DNA from: Isoetes taiwanensis
Taxonomy: Eukaryota > Streptophyta > Lycopodiopsida > Isoetales > Isoetaceae
DNA length: 64,000 bases
Direction of reading: 5' to 3'
NCBI GenBank assembly: GCA_021234155.1
Contig: JAJEKV010000004.1
Coordinates: forward strand, 4,962,109-5,026,108
The notes under the pieces were generated by a model that was not told the origin of the DNA, ran no database searches, and saw nothing but the letters and a program-made list of their open reading frames with translations. Of the stretch, positions 1-10,689 are shown one piece after another; positions within the stretch are counted from its first letter, which is position 1; each line of letters starts with the position of its first letter. A program made the translations under genes and the position numbers.

Positions 1-835
1 TGAATTTCTGAGCGCGACTCCTGTTGCTTGGATTTTGCTTCATTCCGAGGTGCCTTTCCTGTCCGTGGAAGTGTGGTCATCTCCATTGCACCTACCATAG
101 CTCATTCTGGTCGCCTTTGCGTGATTTGTATCTGCTGGCTAGGTCGTCTCCTACGTCCTTTGGGTCCTACTTTTTGGAACCGATGAAAGTTCTCCTGCTG
201 GTGCAAGGGAGTTGGAACCTCGTCATGGTCAGTCTTAGGTGCTTTGTAGTTGCCTAGCTTGGTTGCTCCTTTTGTTGACGTTGTATGACATTCGCTTGAG
301 CTGCTGCAAGGTCGTGGTGGTCTTCCCTCCGGTTTCTATACGCTCCTGTGTCGCCATGACTTCTCTCCTTGACGGAAGATTATGCCCTCTGGCCCTAGCT
401 CGAGATGCTACGCGGCACCGATGTCTAACATCTTCCTGCACCTGTATTTTGTTGCCTTGCATTCTTCCATTTGAAACTCATGTGCGTCGAGTTGGTGAAG
501 GCGTCGAGATCCTCTTTCTGATGTGAGCTCGTGGACGTGGTAGCCGGGAGGTTGACATCTAGAAGATTCTTGATGCCGTCCCATTTGATAAAGATTGACG
601 ATAGGCCGGTGGTATTCTGTTCTACTCGTTTGTCGGTTGAGGTGTTTGTCGTTGTGCTTTCCTCTCTTGGGTCTGCCTTTTCGATCTCCTCTCCTTATCT
701 GTCTGTACGTCGACTAGGTCCTCGATGTCTTCAAGAAGTTGCGCCTCTAGCTCTTCTGTGGCTCTGGCCCTGTACTTCGAAAGCAACGCTCGTATATTCT
801 AGAGTCTAAGAGTCTACTTGAAGGGCTCCTACAAC
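1..835 (-). pseudogene. ORF-X relic of element 2
   Basis: This GC-richer block has no long intact frame. Minus-strand reading frames nevertheless show pieces resembling the C-terminal half of element 1 ORF-X: an acidic stretch with ATEELEAQ and LLEDIEDL, then TGLSSIFIKWDGIKNLLDV where element 1 has TSLTPMIIQGEAYLSLHDI, then DLDAFTNSTHMSF where element 1 has DLDDFIDRETQDF. Several frame changes and stops separate the pieces. The position after the H3-tail ORF fits element 1. Function is unknown. The match is weak and made by eye; a profile built from the element 1 and element 3 copies would test it. Confidence 0.45.
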
Positions 836-840
836 ATTCT

Positions 841-1480
841 GGGCTCTATAAGCAAGCAAGATGGCTTGAGCAGCATTACTGGAGACATATCTATAATCTA
901 CAAGTCTATGGATATTAGGACGTGTGGTATGGCATGAAATGAGGTTTGTTTTGCAAAGCCTTCATGATGTTTGAGGCATACTCTAAGGTCCTAGTTGTTG
1001 AAGGTGTTCCTGGCAAAACCTTCAACCTCAGTGGTTTAGAACCTCCAGATCACTTAGGGTGATCAATCCTCAAAGCAAATGATGAATTAGAATGGAGCAA
1101 ATTGCAAAAGTTCAACTGTCCCTGAAATTTTGACAGTTTTGGAAGTGCCAAGTTTGCATATCTATATCTTGAGATCCGTGCAGTGAAACTTATTCAAACT
1201 TAGAATGGTGAGAGAACAGTAGTAGGGGATGCTTGGTATTTAATTTCAGGATTTTTGGATTCTTCCTTTGCTTACTATGGATTTTTGAACAAGCAGACTT
1301 GAAACAGACAATTTTCAATGAGTGTATCAGAAATTTTGAAACTTTTGGAACAGCCAACTTTGGGGATCTGTAACTTGAGATGAAAAAGTCCTAAAATCAT
1401 GAAACTTGGATCTAACAGTCCTATTGCAACAAATTTCAGGCGATTTGGAGTTCTGTAGCTCAAGTTATGGAGGTTCAAAG
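841..1480. other. Non-coding internal spacer of element 2
   Basis: AT-rich DNA without a convincing reading frame, lying between hairpin A and the ORF-X relic. The only local structure I noted is a short inverted repeat, GATCAC/GTGATC, near 1049-1065. Confidence 0.5.
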
Positions 1481-1487
1481 TTTGGAT

Positions 1488-1554
1488 GTCTCATGGTGTG
1501 CGCTGGGAGGCAAAACCAAAATTTGGTTTTGGGCCTGGGCGCATACCGTGAGAC
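1488..1554 (-). repeat. Nested hairpin A of element 2 (downstream of H3-tail ORF)
   Basis: The outer arms GTCTCATGGTGTGCGC and GCGCATACCGTGAGAC pair over about 16 bases. Inside them, CAAAACCAAA pairs with TTTGGTTTTG. The two-stem architecture is shared with the hairpins of elements 1, 3 and 4, but the sequence is specific to element 2. Confidence 0.85.
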
Positions 1555-1630
1555 ATTGGGCACTATTTGGCCTACAAATGTCCAAATTTACTAAAACAAA
1601 GGGCAATTGTTGCTAATTCAACCTGACTAA

Positions 1631-1975
1631 TCAACAATTATGCACCTTTCCTTTGGTTTCGACTTGCTTCTCCTTGTCCATGTGCTCGACGACTCGTTGA
1701 GTTTCGTCGTCCTCTTCGATCTCCTCGAGTACTTCCGTCGAGCCCTCCGACTGCACCTCTGCTCGCTCGTCTAACTCCTGGTTGACGAAGTCGGCCAGCT
1801 TCTCTTGTGATCCCTGCTGGGATCCCTACTGGTGATGCTCCTCTGAAGTAGTCTCCTTGCCTGATGAATCTGGGTCTCCCCCTGCGAGAAGTCTCTCTCG
1901 AAGCATCTGCTGTACTTGGGCGCTGGCTGATTCACCTCGTCGAGGAACTCGAGCAGTCTGTTTGGTGCACGCCAT
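1631..1975 (-). pseudogene. Histone H3-tail ORF of element 2 (MACTKQTAR start, no histone fold)
   Basis: Reading leftwards from the ATG at 1975 the protein begins MACTKQTARVPRRG. The first eight residues after Met match histone H3 residues 1-8 (ARTKQTAR) except Cys for Arg2; that codon is TGC, one C-to-T step from CGC, which would fit decay of methylated CpG. The frame runs about 114 codons to a TGA at 1631-1633. It has one in-frame TAG at 1826-1828 (codon 50), one step from CAG. The rest is rich in Gln, Glu, Ser and Arg. No H3 histone fold follows before hairpin A, so either this family never had it or it was deleted. The position, after the primer site and two hairpins, equals that of the H3-like gene of element 1. 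Confidence 0.8.
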
Positions 1976-2174
1976 GTCGCTCGGAGGTCGGGCGCCCTAA
2001 AATCGCCTCGAAATGCGGAGCAAATTTCTAAACAGGAAGTCTACAAATGAGGGGGGGTCTAGGTCTATTTATAGTTGGGCAATTTTAGGTCAAATTCTAA
2101 GTTTCTCTTTTGGATGTGCCAAGACACCTATTAATCTATTACATATGCTTACTTCAGACTTTTCTAACCAATTG

Positions 2175-2241
2175 GTCTCACGGTGTGTGCCAGAAAGCAA
2201 AACCAAATATTGGTTTTTGGTCTGGGCGCATACCGTGAGAC
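2175..2241 (-). repeat. Nested hairpin B of element 2
   Basis: The outer arms GTCTCACGGTGTGTGC and GCGCATACCGTGAGAC, with inner arms CAAAACCAAA and TTGGTTTTTG, make a two-stem foldback of 67 bases. It lies between the primer binding site and the H3-tail ORF. Confidence 0.85.
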
Positions 2242-2386
2242 ATTTGGCATCCTTGACTAAATTTTTATGATTTCTAGGCATATTCTTAGGGGTATAACAT
2301 ACAGATCTAACTAATTCTTACCTTAAAACTCGATTTAACATGTTAGTTTGTTAAAATTCATCATGTTTCAAGGTAATAATGGCCAT

Positions 2387-2453
2387 GTCTCACGGTGTGC
2401 GCTGGGAGCAAAAACCAAATTTTGGTTTTTGGCCTGGGCGCATACCGTGAGAC
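2387..2453 (-). repeat. Nested hairpin C of element 2
   Basis: This is the third copy, nearly identical to hairpin B, with outer arms GTCTCACGGTGTGCGC and GCGCATACCGTGAGAC and inner arms AAAAACCAAA and TTTGGTTTTT. It is the copy closest to the primer binding site. Confidence 0.88.
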
Positions 2454-2649
2454 CTCTGCTACTTTAGGTCAAAATTTATTCAACTTCTCAGTTTTTCTTG
2501 GTTTTTCAATTCCTCTAACTGTTACTAGATTAGCACATACTGCAAAAATAAGAAAAAAAATTTCCACTTTTTCGAGGTTTGAGAATCCTATAAAGTTAGT
2601 ACTACTGGGAACATGGTCAGTGCTTTGCTCTTGGTCACCAAGAACATTG

Positions 2650-2660
2650 CTCTGATACCA
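2650..2660 (-). other. Primer binding site of element 2 (tRNA-iMet type)
   Basis: On the minus strand this reads TGGTATCAGAG, complementary to the 3' end of plant initiator tRNA-Met. It starts one base after the LTR edge at 2662 and fixes the minus orientation of element 2. Confidence 0.9.
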
Positions 2661-2661
2661 C

Positions 2662-4255
2662 TGTGACGTCCCCTACTCATATACGGTGCACTCACCGTAT
2701 ACAAACAGGAGTTCATCCCCCATACCAGCTCCATACTGATACAGGGCCCTCCACATATTACTGCAATCTTGATGAGTTCCAGTGGGAAGAATGAAGGGGT
2801 CATTTACCCTGTCTCCCTCAGGGCCTACCTAGCTGCGGAAGCGTAAACATACATGTCAGTATACAACATCAACATCACCTAGCCATCTCGAAGGATGGCT
2901 CATCATATATCTGCATAGACAAAGATCATCACATCACATATGGAAATCCTACCCAAGGCTCAGACTCAGAGGGGATGACTGATGGCTTGGGTCTCCAGAG
3001 GTCATTGCAGACAGAATTCATGACAATGGATTTGGCTGGCATAGGAACATGGCTTAGGATAGTCCACTCCATCCGCCCCTCCTGTGCACACTTTGCAGAG
3101 TAGGTTGAAAAGTGTTGGGACCTGACTGTAGCCCGCCGGATGCATGGCCAAAGGGGCTATTCCTGGGTTGCATCTCCCCAGTTCCGATGGGGCAGGTAGG
3201 GATCACTCCCTCCAGAGATCTACATGCTGACTCAAGGTGACTAGAGGGCCACTGCCCTTATTCAACTTGAACCCAATGGAGAGTGACGCATCACTCCACG
3301 GGTGTCGAGCCCATGCCTTGCCCACACGCAGTGGCAAGCCATTAGACCTAGTCCACAGGAATCCCCAGTAGGCCTTACACACCAGAGGGATCATTCTCAT
3401 GAGTCAGGACATGAACCTCCTTATGAGCCAGTCTGGTCCCTTCACCCACAACCAGGTGTGGTTCTTGTACACAGGCCGAATTTACAGTGTGCTAAAGAGG
3501 CTAGCTAGGAGCATCAACTACCAGACTTTAAGGTCTCTACCCCCCTTCCCAATACAATGAGTTCACAGAGATATATCATCCATACACATCACAGAAGAAC
3601 TAAAGAACAAGATCTAATCTATATCATAGAGTTAGGTTCTTTAGTTAGAGCTGATATCTGGGGATCTAAATGGCTGCTATGGGCAATTTAATAGGCTAAA
3701 CCTACTGATTCAATGACCTGGAGACGGTTTAGGCTATTAAATTGACAAAATACCTGATCCTTGGCTCGCTCCTCCTGTTCTGCACTCGACCATCCTGCTG
3801 AATTGCTAGAAGATGAAGCTAGAAAGGGAAACTAATGAGTTAGATCGCTCAGACAGAGTCTGGGAGGTGGGTTTGGCTCCTGGAGCAAGTAAAACAGAGC
3901 CCTAGAATGCTACGAACGAAAATAGCAAGTTAGGGTTTCCTTTACCTAAATAGACAAGGGGTTAGGGCTAGGGTTTCCAATTATCCCTTTAGGCATGTGG
4001 GATAATTGGGTGTGGCCCACTTGCCTTTATTAACTAGGTGGCATAAAGTGTCCACATGGGTAAATGTGTACACTTGGGTAAATGTGCACATGGGTAAATG
4101 TGCACATTAATAAATGTACACACCTTGCAAGTTGCCCCCTAGGGTGCTACCTGCTTGGCTACATGTCGGCGTACACGTCAGTCGGGATGGCGTGTACGTG
4201 TGACGAGGCAGTACAGTATACGTCTTAGGACCGTATACTGTGCTGGAATGTCACA
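2662..4255 (-). repeat. 5' LTR of element 2
   Basis: This 1594-bp LTR is bounded by TGTGAC and GTCACA. On the minus strand it begins TGTGACATTCCAGC and ends GGGGACGTCACA next to the primer site. Near each edge lies a short inverted repeat: AGTATACG with CGTATACT at the start, and TATACGGTG with CACCGTATA near the end. The middle closely resembles the LTR of element 1 and the solo LTR at 57984-59476, for example the stretch around a (reverse-complemented) GTATTGGGAAGGGGGTAGAG. Confidence 0.92.
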
Positions 4256-4629
4256 CTCCCAGTCCTCGAACGACGTCTATGCTTTCGGGTTGGCTCGATC
4301 TGTTTGGCAAAGTGAGCTTCACAGGGTCTGGCCGGCCGGAATGGATCTGGCGCAGGTGCAATGTGAGCTCTGGAGGCTGGAATTTAAAAGGGGCACTTTT
4401 AGGGTTCCAGACTCCTTTTATCATGGCGCTTTTAGGGTTGGCATCTAAATGGTTATTTAGGGTTATTGCCACGTGGCAATGGTTATAGGCATATGTTAAT
4501 GATTCCAATAGTCATATTTCAGGATAGAACTCTATACGATTGCCTTGTACATGTCGCTGGGTTGATATGTACCAGTGATATGGTAGTATAATATACGTAT
4601 TCACACCATATATTATGCTGGAACGTCAC
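4256..4629 (-). repeat. LTR fragment (5' part) inserted in ORF-X of element 3
   Basis: On the minus strand this starts GTGACGTTCCAGCATAATAT and contains the ATAATATA...TATATTAT inverted repeat seen at LTR starts in this superfamily. Only about 375 bp of its U3 end remain before the complete LTR of element 2 begins at 4255. It interrupts the ORF-X relic at 4630. The simplest reading is two nested insertions, first this LTR into ORF-X, then element 2 into this LTR. Confidence 0.65.
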
Positions 4630-5600
4630 GTGCTGCTTGATCGGAGGGGGCGACTTGTGCTTGGGCCTCTGCTCGGCTTGTATTGTGTGCCCTGAATTGC
4701 ATGAAACTCCTCTTCTTGAATGATTGGTTGATGCTGTTGATAGACCTCCCATATATTCTCATGTGCTGCCACATCTGACATTGTCTCCCCGACATAAGAA
4801 TGTCATTTTGCTACTTCTCGAGGAATTTCCTGATATGAGTAGTCGATGAGGTCTCATTGTTGTCTTTCTGCAATCAGGCCTAAGAGCTCATCAATTCTCA
4901 GTTCTTCATCCAAGCAGTATGTTAGTTGGAGGATGTCATTAGCGAAGAGGCACTCCTCCCCTTCGATGACCACCGGAGACAAGGTGGTAATGCCTATCAA
5001 TGGTTCCATGGCCCTTCTTAATTCCTCATCATGCCTCTCAAGCTGCCTTCTTATCCTCTCCGCTAGTCTACTCTCCTCTTTCTCATCTTGCTCTTTTTTC
5101 ATAGTCGCCCTCAAGCTGAGGTGCTCCCGACGACGTGCCATGGTAGACGTATTCGGTGGACTCAAGCTCTTGGATGAAGCGTGGGTTCCCCCTCATGTTC
5201 AAGGGTGCTAGGTCCCATGGCTGTGTGGATGGTTTGTTAATGGCAGTGAAGTGCATGAATATGACGAGGGCCACCTGAGACGAGATGTACATGTGCCTTT
5301 GAATCTTGCAATTCATGTAATCTGGCATGTTTATTGTCATGTCGTAGATCTGCTTCTTGAGGTCTTTCCCAACACCTGAGCGAGCATATCCCAGAAAATC
5401 CATCTCCCTCCTCGGGGTGGAAGGCTAACTTCTCATTGCCTGCTGATCATACTGGCATATGATATCGATGTACTAGGGTGTCCTCGTCAAGGTTGCGTGA
5501 AGGTCGAAGATGTGATCAAACACCTGCATGCCGCTTCGATCGGCACCTCGTTGATGTGGTTGGTGTTGTTGTACCATTCAATGAAGTTTGTAGGGGCCAT
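4630..5600 (-). pseudogene. ORF-X relic of element 3
   Basis: Starting at the ATG at 5600 the minus strand encodes MAPTNFIEWYNNTNHINE, which parallels the start of element 1 ORF-X (MATSAFRRWYSATAHVAEAD). After frame breaks the next piece has NMPDYMNCKIQRHMYISSQV matching LPNYMSIYVNRRRYFSYTAV. The following piece has LSPVVIEGEECLFANDILQL...LRIDELL matching LTPMIIQGEAYLSLHDIKDL...YRIDELL. A fourth has EEEFHAIQ matching EEEFLAIQ. The order is collinear throughout, so this is a genuine homologue. It has at least two frameshifts and is cut at 4630 by an LTR. Function is unknown; I see no catalytic motif. Confidence 0.75.
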
Positions 5601-5897
5601 TGAACAGAGACTAGATTAGAAAATGGCTTAAGAAAATTGTAAAAGGATTGGAAAACTGCCTAAGCAAGGTGAGAGCAAACTCAGTGAAGAGAACCAATCA
5701 AATGGAGTCCCTTTATATAGGCCAGAGTTGCCTTGGTTTCCTTGCTGGAACTGCCTGCTCGCAAAATCTATGTTCTAGGAGCTATACTAGGCCAATCTGA
5801 CCGATTTGAAGTGCTAACCTAGTTAAAACAAGAGAAGAAACATTGAAGTGGTTTGTTGGGCAATTTTTGGAACAAATTATAGTCAAATGGTGCAAAT

Positions 5898-5962
5898 CCA
5901 ATTACTCTGCGCGAATGGCCTTTCCGAGACTCTCGAAAACGCGTTTGGCATGGAGTGACTGG
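5898..5962 (-). repeat. Nested hairpin 1 of element 3
   Basis: Inner arms TTTTCGAGAG and CTCGGAAAGG sit inside outer arms around ACTCTGCGCG and the GTGACTGG end. The copy at 6110-6164 matches it closely. It lies just upstream of ORF-X in the element orientation. Confidence 0.7.
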
Positions 5963-6109
5963 AAATTAGCTTATTTTTGCCAAAAAGTGATCAATGTAAC
6001 TAATGTAAGTTGCTAAGTTGAATCATTTGATTAAAATTAGTCTATCCAGCACTTTGCTTACCAAAAATATGTTCATTCAAAGCAAGTTTATGATAAAATC
6101 TGGTTACTC

Positions 6110-6164
6110 TGCGCGAATGGCCTTTCTGAGACTCTCGAAAATGCGTCTGACGCAGAATGACTGG
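6110..6164 (-). repeat. Nested hairpin 2 of element 3
   Basis: The outer arms CTGGTTACTCTGCG and CGCAGAATGACTGG pair with G-T tolerance. The inner TTTCTGAGA/TCTCGAAAA pairing is preserved. The sequence CTCTGCGCGAATGGCCTTTC is shared with hairpin 1 of this element. Confidence 0.75.
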
Positions 6165-6249
6165 AATCACTAGATTTTGACCTAATTTTGACTCTTTTTG
6201 AAGAATTTTTTTTAACATAATATATTAGTTGAAAGGTTACAATATATTT

Positions 6250-6610
6250 AGAGTCAAAATATCCCCAGTAGTCGCACTCAGCAGGGACCTCCTTTCACTT
6301 TTTCACTAACCCCGTTATGTGGTGCTTAGTCACTCCATAGCCTCCGTAGCCTGGTGGGCTCTATGTACAGGCCGCATCTAATAGGAACTACGGGGTCTAG
6401 ACTAGGAGCATCATCTAAATAATGGCTACTAGGTCTCTACCCCTCTTCCCAATACAAGAGAAGCAAACATGATCACCCAAATACCATAACGATCCAAACT
6501 GAGGGTTCTAGGAGGGCTCTACTAAAAGTACAAGATACTAGCTCATCTGAAGTCCTATCTTCCAGATGATCTATCTAGGGAACTACTACAAATACCTAGG
6601 GTGTAACCAC
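6250..6610 (-). repeat. LTR fragment resembling the element 4 LTR
   Basis: The reverse complement contains AGTAGAGCCCTCCTAGAACC, GTATTGGGAAGAGGGGTAGA and a segment around GTAGTTCCTATTAG, collinear with 45560-45960 in the 3' LTR of element 4. Both LTR ends are missing. Confidence 0.7.
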
Positions 6611-6676
6611 TGACAAGCAAATGTTTATTGATGTCTGTGGTGCATCTTTTACTTCACAAAGAAGAAAGAGAAATTA

Positions 6677-7340
6677 GTGCCTGCATTGCATTGCATTGCA
6701 GAGAATGGAGATGAAGATGACATGATTATTGAAAACTGCTCTTCTAAGTATGTATGGTTGGCGTGTGAGTTGAGAAGCTGCTGGCAAGGTGTTGACAGAA
6801 TGGCCAAAAAGGATGTGGTTATATGGTATAAATGTCATATATGCCCTGCATGGATTTCAAAAAAAACTCGGTATTCGCTTTTACCAGATGATACTAATAG
6901 GCATTTTTCATGACAAAATAACTCTTTTTAACATACTGAATGTCCTTCAAACCCTACAGAGCTATCTCAAGGAAGGTGGATACAAATCGAAATGGTGGAT
7001 ATCCTAATTGTGCCAGATGATGTCATTGGCACAACTTTTATCAACATGTATGGTAAGTGTGGTTGTTTAGAAGAGGCACTAGATGCATTTGAAAGGTTTG
7101 CAAAACTGAATGTGGCCCCATAAAATGCTTGGAATATATGTGCAAAATGCCTGTGGAGAGGAGGTTATTGCACTGTTTCATCGCATGATGGATTCCAAGA
7201 CTGTTAGACTAGACTGCCCCAAACTTTTGTTTACAGTTTGGCATGGATGTGAAAACATCACTTACCATCTACATATAAGAATTGGCTTTCTTCTATCTGA
7301 GAACCCTAATACAAAGAGTGAAAGGCTAATGCAATGTTAA
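6677..7340 (+). pseudogene. PPR protein gene relic
   Basis: Two reading-frame pieces carry pentatricopeptide-repeat signatures: DRMAKKDVVIW near 6790-6835 (PPR consensus DVVSWN) and TTFINMYGKCGCLEEALDAF near 7030-7095 (consensus LIDMYGKCG.LEEA...F). A further AP-stop-NAWN follows at about 7118. The stops and frame changes between repeats make this a dead fragment. Intact PPR proteins bind organelle RNA. The copy is far shorter than a normal PPR gene and has no start or targeting peptide that I can see. Confidence 0.75.
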
Positions 7341-7349
7341 GTTATAATA

Positions 7350-8440
7350 GATTGATGAAGCAAGTTAAGTTACATAGGTGGAAGTGTGATTTGGTTAATT
7401 CGTTCTCAGGCAGAATTTGCTTTGATAAAATAACCAGCCTTCACATGATGAACAACATAGTACATGGCAGAAAAAATTCCAAATGTACCGAAATTCCAAA
7501 TGTACCATTGACTACTCTGTGTGCCAATGCAAACCCAACAAAGTGCAAGTGATATAATGTAAATATATCAGAAATAGAAGCATTAGCAAGTAGAACGGAA
7601 ATGTAATATGAATAATAACGAATGCTACGATAATTCCCTCCAAAATGAGGAAATCATATATGTGTGTTTATATTAGCAATAGATTTAAGGGAACCTTTTT
7701 ACTCTGGATGTACAACTATTTTTTGAATCGATATTTTTTAGTTTTGCTTTCCATCGATATTCGTAAGTTTAGCTTTCTACAATGCTGCAACACAGATATT
7801 TGTAAGTTTAGCTTTCCAGGGCCAATACAAACAGGAATAACTTCCGTTATAGATTGTTACATGGACAATCCTGCCTTTCTGCTTTGTAATTCTTTGAAGC
7901 AAGCCAATTTGGGGTTTTCAACCAATATACTTTGTAATTCTTAAGAGCCATCAAATTAGAGTTTTCTTTGAAGTGCGCCATTTTTCGGCATTTCATTTTC
8001 TTTGAAGCGAGCCAATGTTGAGCTTCAGGGATGCATATTTACTATTTGAACTGAATTGGACAGCTACTAAAATTGAAACACATGAAGAGGAAAGAATCTA
8101 AGAAATAACTAAAAACACGATAAACAAAAACACAGAGAGATTTATGTGCAAAATTGGATCATTTCGCTACTATTTTGGACAGAAAGGGACGAAATATCTT
8201 GAAATTCAAATAGCTCAGCACAGAGAGAAAAAGGTCAAAATCATGAATATCCACATCAAAGACCAAGCTGATGACTGAATAGGCATCTTTCTAAGTCAGT
8301 TCGAGAGCTGTTCTACAAGTATTACCATATGCACACAATTCCTCTTCATTCAATCTGAATGAAACTAAACATAATCTTAATAGAACACACATATTTTGCC
8401 TTCAACTTTTGCAATTGGGCATAGACAACTAGAAAATCTA
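7350..8440. other. AT-rich DNA with no recognised gene
   Basis: Short reading frames only, with no conserved motif. A phrase resembling TTTGTAAGTTTAGCTTTC occurs twice near 7760-7815, suggesting small local duplications. Confidence 0.4.
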
Positions 8441-8445
8441 TTATC

Positions 8446-8520
8446 CTCCTATATAATAAAAAAAATAGTGTCTGTCTGTCTGTAACTCCACTCATATGCC
8501 ACGTGTAACTCCGCCCATAT
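8446..8520 (+). mobile_element. Possible Helitron 5' terminus
   Basis: The sequence TCCTCCTATATAATAAAA, followed after a short A-rich stretch by GTGTCTGTCTGTCTGT and preceded by A, resembles the 5' ends of many Helitrons, which start with TC after a host A. I found no convincing matching 3' end (hairpin followed by CTRR) downstream on the same strand, so this is only a lead. Confidence 0.3.
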
Positions 8521-10360
8521 GCCCCGTGGCCTAATCTGAACGGTAGATGGGTTTCTGGAAGTTTCTTGAAACTTTGCCTTGAAGCTTCACACATGTTCTA
8601 GACGCGAGCATCTAGAAGCATCTACAAGCTTCCGGATTGTCGCGGCAAACAGTCTAGGGCAAAACCAAAATCGGATTTGGTTTCTTTAGGATTTTAGGGT
8701 TCTCGGACATGGTGTTTTGCTATCTGACAGCCGGATGCTATTCGCGCCATAAGAGATGGTTCCCTTGCTATTAGTTCCAAGTTTAACAGGAACTGCCGGC
8801 CTGTTGGAGATGCCGGCTTCATGACAACATAGAATTGAGGTAAGCATCAGTTCGGTGCAAAAATCTGGAAGCTTCTGCATTCTTCTTGGGGGGATCCAGT
8901 GCTTAGCTTTTAGGTTCATCGCATGACAAGGTTCGGCACCTAACGGTTTGCTATGGAGCCATTCTTCCATATCATTACAGGTCTGCCTTTGCTTGCAAAT
9001 GTTTTTCAATGCATAACTGCCTTTGCTTGTAAATGTTCTTCAAAGCGTAACGTTTCCTTCCTCTGATACATCTGTAGCATAGTTTGAGTAGGACAAAGGC
9101 ACTGTCTGTAGCATAGTTTGAGTAAGACAAAGGCACTGTTTTAAACTGGGAAGCAATATGACCCAAGACCACGAAATGGTTTAGATTTTGTTCTTAATTT
9201 TTTGCATTTCTTTTGCTTTTGCAGCCAATTCAAAATCTCAAGATACAGGGCATCTCTGCGTAATTCAATAAAACTTATGCTCTATACCAGGGACCACCTT
9301 CTGCATCAAAAATAATCCCATTATACTCGCTGCCCATTCCGGCGTTTTTAAAATTCTGGCGCATCTTAGCCTTCTATGAATGATTACATTGCTTAGAAAG
9401 AACCTTTTAAAGGTGAACTATACGGTCCAATAACACGTTTAATATCTGCAGTATATAATAACATTGCATCTAATTGTTTTTTGCAGGTGCTCATGTACAT
9501 GCATTCAAATCCAAACTCAAGACCTTCTGCGGAAGAGGTGCTTGAACATGCCATCTTCAGTCCCCGCAGGGAGGCACTTCAATAAACTGCAACGTAGGGG
9601 TTGTATTGTTATAAGTAATTTTGCTCATGTTGGTGATCCCAGCCCCATTTTGTAGTTCAACAGTTCAACAAATGTCCTGTATATATGTATATGAATAGTC
9701 AGTAACAAGCAGGCGTGCATAAGCATGCCTAAGAGTCCAAAAAGTGTTATTGTGCAGCTTTGGTCATTAGGATCCGTTGTGAAGCCATTTTGCACCAGTA
9801 AAAAAAAAACTATTGTCTAAGAGATAGGCATAGTTTCAATACAATATTCCAATTGTCTAATGGATGGCATAAAGTAGCCTATCCTTCGGCCAGTTCTGTA
9901 ATTCTCCTGCTATGCCAGACCACAATTTGCACAGGATAGGTGTTAGGCTTGCCCCTTGTTTTTTGTGAGAAATTGAAGTTAGAGCCACCAGCTATCTTGA
10001 ATGGAAGGGCGATTCATGGTAAAGGAGTTAAAGAGCAATAATTTAAAAATACCAGGTGATCCGTTTATAATATAAACATCAATTCTGGGACTTTGCATAA
10101 TCACAAACTTCATGGTTGCAAGCTGGCATATGGCATTGGATTTCTTTGCCAGCCTCAGTTTTTGCTTATAGTCAACTTTATGTTGCTCTACAGCATGTCA
10201 AAGTGCATTACGAAAATACTACCAAATGTACACCTCAAATGTCGTATATAAAGAAGCGCTTATATAAATAGAGCCGTATTCGTTTGAACATCTCACAAAC
10301 AGAAAAGACCGGGCGGCCTCTTTTCCAGTCATGAAATAAATGTATATATACATGTCAAGT
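8521..10360. other. Intergenic DNA with no recognised gene
   Basis: Short frames on both strands without family signatures. A direct repeat around TAGTTTGAGTAAGACAAAGG (9080-9135) and a repeated phrase TGCCTTTGCTTG (8987-9030) are the only structures noted. Confidence 0.35.
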
Positions 10361-10366
10361 GTGTGC

Positions 10367-10687
10367 TCAAGGACATAGCTGATCTCGCATGTCCATAACC
10401 TCCTGAAAGTATGATCTCAGCACTCGTACGGAAGCTGTGCTCAATGTCACATGTAGCGATTGGCCAGGCTTGACCAACTCAGCATAGCGTGTCCGGATTT
10501 GATCATATGCTGGGCAACTTTGAAGGGTATGAGATTCATCCTCAATGACTCCCATTTGGTAGCATTGACAGAGCATGTCCTGGCGTGGCTCACCAATCCA
10601 TCTGCCCATCTCAATTCGAAGATGGTGTGCTCCTATGCGAATGGAGGCAATGAGTCTGCGCCTTTTCATGGGCAAGTGGATACGCAA
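10367..10687 (-). pseudogene. Non-LTR retrotransposon (LINE) RT C-terminal zinc-knuckle fragment
   Basis: The minus-strand frame contains RLIASIRIGAHHLRIEMGRW, then C-x-C-x6-IEDESHTLQSCPAY followed by RTRYAEL. This arrangement, a basic segment with G.W then C..C...E.E.H.L..CP.Y, is typical of the zinc-knuckle tail (zf-RVT) of plant non-LTR reverse transcriptases. The first Cys pair is C-Q-C rather than C-x2-C. The RT domain itself is absent upstream, so this is a 3'-end fragment. It ends at 10367. Confidence 0.7.
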
Positions 10688-10689
10688 GT

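Larger units (their letters stand above)
1..4255 (-). mobile_element. Element 2: Ty3/gypsy-type LTR retrotransposon, 5' part, truncated by window edge
   Basis: Read on the minus strand this runs 5' LTR (4255-2662), primer binding site (2660-2650), two nested hairpins, an H3-tail ORF (1975-1631), a third hairpin, about 650 bases of non-coding DNA, and an ORF-X-like relic reaching position 1. The order matches the 5' half of element 1 (19206-32639), although the nucleotide sequences differ greatly, so this is a related but separate family. gag, pol and the 3' LTR would lie left of the window. Its LTR abuts a piece of another LTR at 4256, so it appears to have inserted into an older element. Confidence 0.85.
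4256..6610 (-). mobile_element. Element 3: LTR retrotransposon relic carrying ORF-X
   Basis: Read leftwards from 6610: a fragment of an LTR resembling that of element 4 (about 6610-6250), two nested hairpins, the ORF-X relic (5600-4630), then an inserted LTR fragment. No H3-like sequence survives, because the LTR fragment runs almost directly into the hairpins, presumably after a deletion. The hairpins still sit just before ORF-X, as in elements 1 and 4. Confidence 0.6.
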
